Source: Colius striatus (taxonomy: Eukaryota; Chordata; Aves; Coliiformes; Coliidae). From it: 64,000 nt of DNA. Each line of letters opens with the position of its first letter. The stretch's first letter is position 1. Positions 31,291-42,071 of this stretch are shown one piece after another. The position numbers were made by a program, and so were the translations under genes. Location of the stretch: NCBI RefSeq assembly GCF_028858725.1, contig NC_084790.1, positions 5,462,001-5,526,000 of the forward strand, read 5' to 3'. Under the pieces are notes generated by a model. It saw only the letters and a list, made by a program, of their open reading frames with translations, did no database searches and was not told where the DNA came from.

Positions 31291-33618
31291 CTGTAACCAC
31301 AGGGAAACAGCTGATTTTTAGTGTGTATCTGGGCTTCTAAGGCACATGAGGCCACTTGCTTCACCCCTAACAGTGTGGCAAGCACCACTTATGCCTCAGC
31401 CATCCCCACAGTGAGAGCTGGGCTGATGCTGAAAACAAACCCAGGCAAGAAGCACCTTTCAAAACCATTCTTGTAACATCTGCTCTAACCAGATTTTCAA
31501 AAAGCCACTGCATCGGAGGTTTTGGAGCAGCAGCCTCGTAGGAGAACCTGGATACCCAGGTCTGCAAACTAGACCTTCCTGGTGGGTATTCTGTGCCTGG
31601 GCAAGAACATCTTTGCAGGTTTGATAAGGAACTAAATGTTTTATTTGTTTGGGGTTTTTTTTCCTCCTCATCCCTCCTTGTGCCTTCCCCCTCCAGGTTA
31701 AGTGATAACATGGATTATGGCCCCTTCATTGCTGTGAACTCACCCGTTTGCACACAGAGGCATTGCTTGCTGTGGCTGAAAGGTTTGGGGGCTGTGGGGA
31801 TTGGAAAAAGATGAGCTCTTTTTTAATGAGAACCTGTCCAACAGTTATGTGATTTTCCCACACCACTGGCCTGTGCTGCTGAGATCTCTTCCCATGTTAA
31901 AAAACAAGTTTAAAAGCCTGGCCCACAACCTTTTAAATAAATAAATAACCTAAAAGTGATGAAGCTGAAACGTGCCTTGGCCCTGTGTGTCTCAGACCCC
32001 ACTGGTTTTCTGCAGCTGCTCTGAGCCCAGTGCTCTTCTCCCCATCAATGGATGCCCTCAGGGACATCAGGAGATACCTGTGTCAGAAGGTGAGGAGCCA
32101 AAAGCCATGGCACAATTGTGCTATTGACTCATGGAGAAACTGGCTCCTGAACCAGGTGGACTCCAGCATGCCCTTTGTACTTAGAGAGAGCGAGGTCACT
32201 TACCTTGGGGACGAGGGGCTGCTCTTCTCAGCAGCAGAGTCCTTCAGAAATCCATCTGAGAGGAGACACCCTCAACTGAGCCTTCACCCTCACTGTGGGC
32301 TTGAAGACTCTGTCAGCTCAGGAAAGACAGTGGGGAGCAGATGTCTTTGGTCCTTAAGCTGATAATAGACTCAAGAGAATAAGCTGGTCAGGTGTTGGGC
32401 ATTAGCCTCAAAGCCCAGGGTAATCGGCAGAAGGATGGGGTGGGGAAGCGTTTTGTGGGGTGGGTGGTTGGGGCACCTGGAAGCTCTTGAGTCCTTGGCC
32501 ATGAGTGTCTGAGCACCACGGGTGTCTGGGTCCTGCCCTGGCCAGGGCAGAAGGACGGATTGCCGTGGGAATGGGAGGAGCCCGTGGGTTTGGGGGGGGA
32601 TGGAGGGGAGGCGGGGTGAGCACCAGCAGGGCCTCAGCAGGGGCTGGGAGCAGCTCGGGCAGCTCTCGATCCTTCAGGGTGTGAGGAGCTGGGCCGGTGC
32701 TGGAGGAAATTCATCATTTCCCTTGTCCTTGTGCTGGTGAGGCCAGGGGCTCAGGAGGGGCCAGCCCTGATGTAGGTTTTGTGCCTGTCTGGCCAGTGCA
32801 GAGTCGCTGGGGCTGAAGACAGAGCGGGAGGCCACAAGGAGGCACCTGCAGGAGGAGGAGGGGAGGGCAGAGGGGGATTTCCAAGCACCGGGGAAGTGGG
32901 AATTTCCTGCCCTCGGCAGAACCTCGCCCATGGGGATGTGAAACGTCGGGTAGCAAAGCATGAGAAGGACACGCTGTCTCAGGCGCTGCCGTGGGCGCAC
33001 TTATCACGTCCTGCTATGCCCTGAGCCGAGCGCCGGGTGCCTGGTGCGATGCTGATGGGGTGTGCAGGACCCTCGGGGCCTTTCCCGGCAGGAGGACTGG
33101 GCAGTCGAAACATCGCCCTTGGCTGTGTCTCAATGCCTGGCTGAAGGGAAGGGAATTGCCCTCCCTGGACGTGTCCGAGCCAGGCTCAGCCCCACACCAC
33201 CCAGGAGGGCAGCAAGGGCTCATGGAGGGTGAGTGCGGGTGGCAGAGACGCGTGTTGGGACCTTTTTGGTCGTTCACCCCCACCCCGCACCACCGGTTCC
33301 TCCGTGACTCACATCCTTTGCCGTCACCGCCACTCTCATCCCCTGCCCCAGCAGGGTGACCACCAGCCCGAGCCAGGGCTGACTCCAGCACATCCCTCGT
33401 GGGGCTGGGGCCACACCAGCTCCGTCCCCGCTGGCCCCCCACCTCTCCTCAATGCCTGTGAAGGTGGCTGTGGTGAGCCCAGGCCCGCGGGCTGTCCCTC
33501 GGGGGGACGGGGACACTGCGGCACCAGCGGGCCCTGCGTCAGCACCCACCGCCACGGGCTTCAAAAACCCGGTGGCGGGGCTGCCAGGGAGGAAGTGTGA
33601 GCGGAGGCTGCCGGCAGC
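31291..33618. other. Region between GNGT2 and ABI3 coding exons
   Basis: No coding exon was recognised. It should contain the GNGT2 5' noncoding exon(s), the ABI3 5'UTR and the divergent promoters. An ETS-type core, AGGAAGTG (33590-33597), sits ~22 bp before the ABI3 ATG, consistent with the blood-cell expression known for ABI3. The function of that site is inference. Confidence 0.5.
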
Positions 33619-36600
33619 ATGTCGGAGCTGCAGCAGCTGCAGCAGCAGCACATCCCGGAGGGACGGCAGGTCCTGCGCGACCACCACTGCAACCTCCTCA
33701 GGGTCGCTGACTACTGTGAGAGCAACTACCTGCAGGTGAGGGGCACGAGGACAGCCCAGGGGCATCGCGGGACGGGGCCGTGGCTTTGGGGCTGAGGGTG
33801 ATGCTGGGCACAGCAGGAGCCCCGGGGAGATGGGAGTCCCAGAGGGGTGGCTGGTGGGTGATGATGAAGGCTCTGCCCTGGGAGATGGAGCCCAAGCATC
33901 CCCGTTGGCTTCCCACCCAGCACTGCCTGCTCTTCTTTGGGATTTTCTTCTTGGATCTCTTTTTCCCCTCTTGCTCCACAGTGGCTTTTTTTCCCGCTCC
34001 CTCAGGGTGGGTTTGGCATGAAGGGAGAGTCCTCCAGGGGTTTGGTTCCTCTGGAGGGCGGGTGCTTCTGGAGAAGCCCCAGGAGGGGACCAGAGACATC
34101 AACTCTACCTTGGCTGTTCACAGGGTTTCAGAGGTGCCTCCTGGCAGGGCAGAGGCAAGACAGGTGCCTGCATACACAGAGCAAGAGTGAAACTGTCACT
34201 GTTGGCATCTCTCGTCCTCTTCCTCCCTGCCTGACTCTCACTGAAGAAAGTGGTGGGCAGGAGCTTTTGGGATGAAACAGGAGGGAAAAGATTTGTTCTG
34301 GCCCTGCTTGCTGTGGAAGGTGTATTGGGTGGAGGGGTCCCTTCTTGCTTTGTGGAGCCAATGTCAGTGGCCTCACTGGCTCCCACCAGACCTCGAGGGT
34401 GCTCCCAAGGGGTTTCACCCAAAGCTGAAGAGGAAATGTGCTGAGCTGTTCAGAGAACTGCGATACTGTCCCCACCGCAGCTGGTGGCACGGCCGGCTGT
34501 CCCACGTGTAGCCAGCCCGTGGCACAGCCAGCTGTGCCCAGGGGTGGCTCCAGGCTGAGCTGGGCACTTGGTGACTCCCTGGTGCCGGGCAAGCTGAGCA
34601 CCGCTGCCCGACGGGTGCCCGTGTGTCCCGCCAGCGGGGCCAGAGGAAGTCTGATGCATTTGGAAAGCAGAAGGAAGCATCTTTGCTACCGTGTGACCGC
34701 GGTGTGAGGACGGAGGGCAGCAGCGGCCGTGCAGCGTGCGCTCGTCCCACCATCTGGGTTTTCCCCTCCAGGCGAGCGACAAGCGGAAGGCGCTGGAGGA
34801 GACGATGGCAATGAGCACACAGTCCCTTGCCAGTGTCACCTACCAGGTCAGCAGCCTGGCCACTGCCTTCCTGCGGCTGCTGGACCTGCAGGCAGCTGAG
34901 CTGCGGAAGGTGGAGGCTGATCTCAGCTGCGTGGCCCAGGTGGGACCGTCCTGCAACCGGTGCCAGCATGTGGTGGGGGTTAGGACTTGAGAAGGGGATG
35001 GGGTCTCAGAAAGGGGATTAGAGCAGCTTGAAGGGGTTGAAGACCCTGATTCCCTGCAGCTTCAAGAGCCTGACAGCCCCCTCTGTCCCCATAGCATCAC
35101 CTTGCAGTGAAAATGCAAGGTCATCTCCTTGGGGGTCACCCAATACATTGTACAGAGACAAGTCCACTTGGGGCTGGGCAACTAGTCCCTGGGGTAATCT
35201 TCCAGACTGGGCACTTGCAAATCCCAGAGGAAGGGCTTGTGGGAACTGCCTGGGAAATCTCACAGCCAAAGTGGAGTGATGGGGCTCAGAGTGTTAGTTA
35301 GCCTGGCTGCCACACTTTCCCCATGCTGGGGCCTGGCCTCGTCCTCCCAGAGCTTAGGAACACCGGAGTCCCATGGCCACCCGCCCTCTTCCTGGCTCTT
35401 AGAAGCTGCCTGGAGCCTTTCCAGACATAGGAGGAGACAGGACCCTGTGGTCATGCTGGAAGCTGCGAAAAACAGCTTATGGGTGGCTGAAGCTGAGGCA
35501 TTCCACTGCCACTACCCTACTCCTTGCTTTTAGAAGGGCCAGATCCTCTGTGGTGGCATCAAAGGCATCACTCACCCCGCTGTGATGGAGCAGACCAGGA
35601 TCTGCCCCACGGCTTTGGCTGGGTCACGGGGTTCGGGTTCAATCCTGACCTTTCCCTGCAACCCCTCCCCAGGCACGCAGACAGGGCTGGGAAGGGTTGT
35701 GGGACTTGGGGCAGCAGGAGGAGAAGAGAACCTGGGACAGTGGGTGAGACAGTGCCATCTGCACAGAGGGTTGACATGCACAAGGAGAAGGTGTCTCGCC
35801 GGGAGATCGGCACATTGGCCGTCAGCAAGAAGTTCCCGTCCTACCAGAAGATCGTGTCCCCCCCCAGCCCACCCTGCCTGGAGCCCTACTACAGGAAACC
35901 CCTCAACTTCAATGTCCTGGACGACATTGGCCATGGAATAAAGGTCAGCCCAGGGTTTGGAGGTTGTCCCACAGGGGTGAGGGTGCTTGGATGGGCTTTG
36001 GTGGTCCCCAACTTCCCCAGCATTGTGCTGATGGGTGACAGGTTGGCTCAAACTCCTCCTCAAGCCCCTCCAGGGCTCAGTGGTCCCAGCCAGGGGAAGG
36101 CAGGGACACGGCCCAACACAGCAAAGGGAAACTGAGGCACACAACGCTCAGCAAAGGCTGCCGGGGCCGGTGCTGAGCCGCGACGCTCTCACCCCCGCTG
36201 TGCCTTTCCCAGCACCCAAACCGCCCGCAGCGGAAGGCACCCTCGGGGCGGGGGATGGGGGGCGAAGGGGGGTTGGCAGCCTCGCCTCGCAGGCGTGAGC
36301 GTCCGGCGAGGCGGGGAAGCGGCAGCAGCGGGGCCGCGGTTCCCACGGCGGCGGCTGCGTCCCGGCCGCCCCCGCACCGCACCGCCCCGCACCGCCCCGC
36401 ACCGCACCGCACCGCCCCGCACCGCCCCGCACCGCACCGCACCGCACCGCCCCCGCCCCGCCCCGCACCGCACCGCCCCCGCACCGCACCGCGCCGCACC
36501 GCCCCCGCACCGCACCGCGCCGCCCCGCACCGCACCGCCCCGCCCCCGCCCCGCCCCGCACCGTACCGCACCGCACCGCGCCGCACCGCCCCCGCACCGC

Positions 36601-38396
36601 ACCGCCCCGCACCGCCCCGCACCGCACCGCACCGCCCCCGCACCGCACCGCCCCGCCCCGCCCCACACCGCACCGCACCGCCCCCGCACCGCACCGCACC
36701 GCCCCCGCACCGCACCGCACCGCACCGCCCCCGCACCGCACCGCACCGCCCCACACCGCACCGCACCGCACCACGGCGCCGGCGGCCGCCTCCGCTCGCT
36801 GCTCACGTCGGGGGAGGAGCCGGGCGGAGGCCTCGGGGTGCTGCTTCCCACGGAGTGGGGGGGGGGGGCGGGGGATGTTACAGCCCTCTGGGGTGCCGTG
36901 AGTTTTGGGGGGGTGTCCGCGTCTGCCATCGCGTGTCTACCTGTGCCCGCAGGACCACAGCACGCAGCTGTCCCGCACCGGCACCCTGGCTCGGAAGGGG
37001 ATCAAGTCGGCGGCGCAGGCTGCGGGCACCCTGGGGTGAGGCTGCGGGGGGGGGGATGGTGCGGGGTCGGGGGCTCACCCGATGCTACTGCCGCTGGAGT
37101 CCCATCCCCATCCCCGTGCCGGGCCGCCGGCCGGGCTGGGGCGAGAGGGAAGGGCTCAGCGGCTGCTCTGCCCTCAGGAGAAGCACCCGCGTCCCCGAGC
37201 CCGTCCAGCCTCCCGTGGTTCCCGAGGGCAAGATCTCCGCGGCTTCCTCCACCTCCTCGCTGGTATCTGTCAGGTACCGGCGCTGCCCATGGGGTCGGGA
37301 GGCAGGGCCCGGGGGCTTTGGACAGCCTGGAGCAGCCGCAGTCACAGCACTGCTTGAGGGCTGGGGTTCTGCTGCAAAGGGGCTTTGATGTAAAATATGG
37401 ATTTTGGGAGTGGGAGATTTGCTGCCTTGAGCAGTGCTTGTTTCTAGAGCAAAATCCCAGGTCCTCGATGGGGAAACTGAGGCACGGAGTGGGCAAAGGG
37501 CTTGTATGGGGCACACGCACAGCTGCTGGGGTATCCTGCTCATGGTGACCACAACAAATGTCACCCCCTGTCTCAGCATGGGGAAAATGTCTGTGTTCAA
37601 AGACTTGGGGGGCAGAGCCAGCCTCCCAGCCTGCCCTCCCCTTCCATTCCAGCTCCAGTGGAGCCCCGGCAGCCCCTAGTGAAGGCATCCCCCCCCCACC
37701 ACCGCTGCCCTCCCTGCCAGGGCCTTCACCTGCGCTCACCATCCCACCGCCGCCGCCACTGCCAGAGACCCTGCCGGGCCCCGTGCCGGCCCCTGCGCCC
37801 CTGGGTGAGTGCTCAGTGGTCCAGGGATGCCCATTGTGGGAAGGGCTGCTTGTGGCCTCTGCCCTGCCACGCAGCCCTTCATCCCTCATTGATTTTTGGT
37901 GGGGGTTTGTTTGCAGCCCCTGATGACCTCGAGCCGCCACCACCACCAGCTTTGCCCGACTTTGGGGATTTGGCTCTGCCACCACCTCCCAGTGCAGAGG
38001 ATCCATGCTGGGTCCCGGAGAGCTACCTGGAGAGAGGTATGGTGGGTCCCCAGAGCCCCTGAGCTCTTTGCTGTGATGCTTTTGGTTGAGACCTTGCCCA
38101 CCCCCATGGCACTGGCTGAGTGGTGGGCAATGCCCAGGTCTGCTTGCCTCCCCCTCTTACCCTTCCCAGCAGTGATTTGTGCCCCTGGGGGTGGCCTTGC
38201 TGGGCTCCATGTCCCCTCTCTCCTTCCTTTGGCAGTGGTGGCTCTCTACCCCTACACGCGGCAGAAGGACAATGAGCTCTCCTTCCAGCCCGGCACACTC
38301 CTCTATGTCACACGGCGGTACTCGGACGGCTGGTGCGAGGGCGTCACGGGCAAGGAGGCAGGTTTCTTCCCTGGGAATTATGTGGAGCCCTTCTGA
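33619..38396 (+). CDS. ABI3: ABI3 (NESH), Abl-interactor family member 3
   Basis: This is a member of the ABI family that enters the WAVE regulatory complex and regulates Arp2/3 actin assembly, mainly in blood cells and microglia. Coding exons: 33619-33735, 34772-34939, 35767-35943, 36953-37035, 37178-37273, 37653-37804, 37917-38036, 38236-38396. All have AG/GT borders and consistent phase. The 1074 nt give 357 aa, near the mammalian 366. The start MSELQQLQ fits the family N-terminus. Order of parts: an N-terminal helical WAVE-binding region (exons 1-2), the homeodomain-homologous region in exon 3 (REIGTLA, PLNFNVLDDIGHGIK), a Ser/Thr-rich segment, two proline-rich exons with PPPPPLP motifs, and a C-terminal SH3 domain (residues ~305-357) with ALYPY, the DGWCEG tryptophan and PGNYVEP. 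Intron 3 holds a CCGCA minisatellite. It is tail-to-tail with PHOSPHO1. Confidence 0.95.
36368..36773. repeat. CCGCA/CCGCC minisatellite in ABI3 intron 3
   Basis: About 400 bp of five-base units, mainly CCGCA with CCGCC and CCCCCG variants, form higher-order blocks such as CCGCACCGCCCCGCA. GC content is extreme and the G-rich strand is the minus strand. All frames are free of stops over long distances, which creates several spurious ORFs rich in Pro/His/Arg or Gly/Cys/Arg. Confidence 0.95.
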
Positions 38397-40418
38397 GCAC
38401 CGGGGGCAGATGGTTCCCCCTATAACTCCACCCCATAGCCCCTGACCAGGATCACCCTTGGTGTTCTGCTCCTGCTCGGACAGGGCTCCGCTTTGCCTTT
38501 GTGTGTCGGCTTTGCAGAGCTCAGCCCTTGAGCAGACAGCTGGGCACCCAGAGCAGCCTCCAGCACCCAGAGAACCCCCTTGCTCAGCCTCACTCCCATC
38601 CTTGCTTTTCTGTTTGAAATGTTGCCAGCACTGGCCGCTGCCAGGCAGGTTTGGCTTTGGGCAGGTTTGGCACCAGGCCACTGCAGCTCTCTCAGCTGGT
38701 GCGAATGCAGAGACCTGTCCCCAGCGATGCTCATGGCCCTGTGCAGGACCTGGGGCTAAATGCCCAGAGGGACAACGAGCAGCACCCCTGAGAACCTGCC
38801 TGCTGTCCCCACCCCCCTGAGACACAGGGAGGGATGAGCCAACACCTTGTCCTGCAGCAATGGGGTCCTCATGGGGTCCCCTGCAGAGCATCGCTTGGAG
38901 CCTGGCCCTGCTCCTCCTCCAACGCCGTCCTCCCCCTTCCCCAGCCCAAGGAAGAGAAACAACATCTATGTGCAATGCAGCGATCTGTTTCACACCCAGG
39001 TTTATGTCCTGGATACAGATGTTGTTTGTATCTGCAATATATAGGTATCTATCTATATACATATATATGTATTCTTTTAATTCCATGGCTTTAAGTTCCA
39101 CACAGTTGAACAGGGTCTGGAGGAGGAAAAACACAGGAGTGGGGGAAATTAAACAGAGGAGGAACAAGTCAGGGCTGCTTTGGTTATTTCCTTACTGCTC
39201 AGGTTTGCTGTCAGGGTTTCTATGCTTTGGAGGAGGCTGAGCCAGCCTCAGGGGCTGGTAAGGCTGTGGATAAATCCAGGAGATGCCAACACCAGAGAGC
39301 AGCCAATACTGCAGGTCTGTCCCCCACCTGCAGAGTGCAATTAGAAGGGGCAATTAATACTGCAGTGGGCAAGGGGGCAGGGGGGGGGTTGTTGGCCTTT
39401 GGATGCCAGGAGAAGTGCCACAGCACCAGACCTCCTGCTGGGAGATTTGGCATCTCTTGACCAGGTCAGAAGGGAAATCGGCCCCTGAGCAGGGGGGGGC
39501 TGTTGATAGGATCCAACAAACAGGAGGAGATGAGTGGCAATGGCTCGGGCCAAGGAGGAACCTCTCTGCACAGGGACATGGAGGATGTTTTGCCCTTGAA
39601 GAAGCAGCAGAGGATGGAGGCGGAAGGCAACAACAGGTCCTCCTTCCCCACAGAGAGAGGTGGTTGCTATGCCCAGGTGCTGGGCAAATGGGTGGGGAGG
39701 GACTAAAGGAGGGTGTTTGCTTTGTTTTGTTTTGTTTTTCCAAGGTACCACCTTCCCAAAAGGTTTCCAGTTCCATGGTTTTTTGGAGAATAAAGTCTCA
39801 GGGCACGATTCCCTCCAGCACGAGGCTCAGCAGCTGAGCCAGGCCTGCCCTGCCAAGGCGGGGTGCAGAGAGCAAGCTGGGGAGCCTGGGCAGCATGAAT
39901 TCCCCACATCAAATTTCCAGGGGCCTCCGAAAGAGACAAAGAGCCCCTGAGCATCAAGGCCCAAGGCAACAGCACGCAGCTCCTGGCGTGGGGCAGACGA
40001 GGAGGGTGAAGGCAGGAGGAAGCATGTGCAGGGCTCAGCCTGCCAGGAGCTGGCTTCTGGCCTTTGAGGAGTTGATTTTGTGACGTTAAAAAGGAAAGAA
40101 AAAAATCCCCAATCAATACATAGAAAAAAAAGAAACAAAATCACCATTAGTGTTGGTAAACACTCATGCTGGAGTAGATGTCTGAGCTGCATAGAGAAGG
40201 CTTCATCTCGACATGGTGAGGGAGGGAGAAGGGGGGAACCTAGAGAAAGTGCTTTAATCACTTGGGGAGGAAGGAGCTCGGAGAGGAAAGGCAGGAAAGC
40301 ATCCCAGAAGTGGGGCTGAGTGAGCAGTGCCGAGGAGCAGGGGATACAGGACGTGACCCCTCCCCCAGCTTCTCCTTTCTCAGCTGCTTGTAGTAAGCAA
40401 GTCTCTTGCAAGGCTCCC
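38397..40418. other. Convergent 3'UTR region of ABI3 and PHOSPHO1
   Basis: There is no further coding sequence. Candidate poly(A) signals are ATTAAA near 39148 and AATAAA at 39789-39794 on + (ABI3), and ATTAAA at 40258-40253 on - (PHOSPHO1), ~160 nt past its stop. Which are used cannot be told from sequence alone. Confidence 0.5.
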
Positions 40419-42071
40419 TCAACATTTCTTCTTGAGGAGCTCCTGGAGATAACGGGCAACCTCTGTGGCCGACTCCCAGGGAACAACAGTGGCCTGTAAG
40501 GCTCCAGGCTGCTTCTTCTCCATCTCTTGGGTCATGCGGTGCATGGGGTAACCCTTCCGTGGGAAAGCCACGTCAGCTGAAGTCAAACTCACAGAAGGGC
40601 AGAAGTCATTGGCACCATCCCCCACGTAGAAGACCCTCTCAAACTCCACCTCCTCCTGGGCTCTCTCCGCCAGGTACTCCGTGAGGATTTTGCGTTTGCA
40701 CATGTTGGCCGGGCAGTCAAGGCACTTGTGGCTGTGGTAGGGCCCCAAGGTGAAGTATCCCCTCTTGTCAAAGCCCGACGGGTTGCTGAAGATCTTGCGG
40801 AAGAGAGAGTAGAAACCGGCCGCCCTCAGTTTGCATTCGATGCCGAACATGTTGGCATCGGAGATGAGGATGATCTCGAAGAGCTCGTGGTTCTTGGAGA
40901 GGAACTGGAAGAGATCCAGCATGCCGGGGGACAGGGGGATGTTCTCGTACACAGTCTTGAAGTCGCCCATCTTGACGCCCTGGTCCCCCATGTAGGCCAG
41001 GACACGCTGCATGTACTCGTTGTAGAAGCCGTCGCGGAAGGTCTGTCGGATGTGCTCCGGGAGCGCCTGCCCCGGCGCCGCACGCACGATGGAGTCATCG
41101 CTGTTCTCGTTGATGATGGTCTCGTCAAAATCGAAGATGAGGAGGTATCTGGGAGGCCGGGGGCTGGCCATGCCAACACCCTGAGAGGGGGAAGGATAAG
41201 GCCCAGCCATTAGCTCAAGGCACCTTACTTCAGCCCTGGCACAGAGATGGTGGCTGCCACAGCAGCGAGAAGCTGCCAGCCCTGCAGAGCAATGCTCCTT
41301 GGCAGCTTAGTAGCCCAGCTGAGCTCAGAGTAGGGTGGGTGGTGCATGGGGGGGGGCTAATCTCCTCCTGACATAGCCCCGTCCCTAAGGCGTTTATCCT
41401 GCCTATAAAGAGATAATTTTGTCACTGCTAATCCAGCTCCTGCAGTCAAAGTGGTCACTGGGCCGAGTGACTGCACATCCCCTCCCAAGGGATGTGGGGA
41501 CAGACTGCACCTCAGGGTGTTTTGTGCAGAGAGGGTCCTGGGGTGAGGGGTTTACTCCCCAACTGGCTGCTGTCCCACCTCTGACAAGGGGTTTGTGTCC
41601 CTGCAGATTGCTCTTGCTGCCTCAAGTCTGTCTCTTCTCCACAGAGGAAGACATTCTGCAGGTTGTTTTTGGCCCCAGCACCCAGCTGCACTTTCCCCCC
41701 TGCGTTGAGCTCTGCAGGTATTGCAGGTTCCCAGGAAGGTCAGGATAAGTCAGAGCCACCTTGTGCCTTGCTCTAAACCCAGAGCAAACCTGCTTTGCAG
41801 ACACAGTGCCAAGCCAGGGAGCCCCAGCCCAGCCTCCTTGTGCCCACCCATGCCCCTCGGCTAAAGCCACCATGGCCCCAGCAGCACCCGCTCACCTCCC
41901 GGCTGCTCCTGTGCAGCCTGCGGCCAGAGGTTTGCAGAACGGGGGCCTGATTCCTGCTCCCAGCCCCTGAGAAGAGAGGGGACAGCCTGGTTCAGAGAGG
42001 ACAGGACGGGTGAGAATGGCACTGACCTTAAACAGGCATGGCAGCCCGACGCCCTCACAGCACCTTTTCAT
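40419..42071 (-). CDS. PHOSPHO1: PHOSPHO1, phosphoethanolamine/phosphocholine phosphatase
   Basis: This is a HAD-superfamily phosphatase that releases phosphate from phosphoethanolamine and phosphocholine in matrix vesicles, starting bone and cartilage mineralisation. It has two coding exons on the minus strand: 42071-42027 (15 codons, [15 protein letters not shown], with donor GTCAGT) and 41180-40419 (after CCCTCTCAG, 253 codons plus TGA). The total of 268 aa matches the length I recall for chicken PHOSPHO1. HAD motif I is DFDET (residues 32-36, nucleophile Asp32 and acid Asp34), motif II is the Ser of ISDANMF, and motif IV is GDGAND (about 202-207). Cys-rich [10 protein letters not shown] is a family hallmark. 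An unspliced frame starting at ATG 41210 would add a different N-terminus, and an internal ATG at 41171 could also serve. I prefer the spliced start because both splice sites are good. Confidence 0.93.

Noticed and set aside
36255-37548. Very long ORFs (up to 417 codons) on both strands over 36077-37548
   Set aside because: They are created by the stop-free CCGCA minisatellite and run across ABI3 splice sites in wrong frames. The composition is repeat-like (Pro/His/Arg or Gly/Cys/Arg).
37002-38006. 334-codon minus ORF across ABI3 exons 4-7
   Set aside because: It is a GC-rich shadow of real plus-strand exons.
38157-39167. 336-codon minus ORF over the ABI3 SH3 exon and 3'UTR
   Set aside because: It is antisense to a well-supported coding exon and shows no domain.
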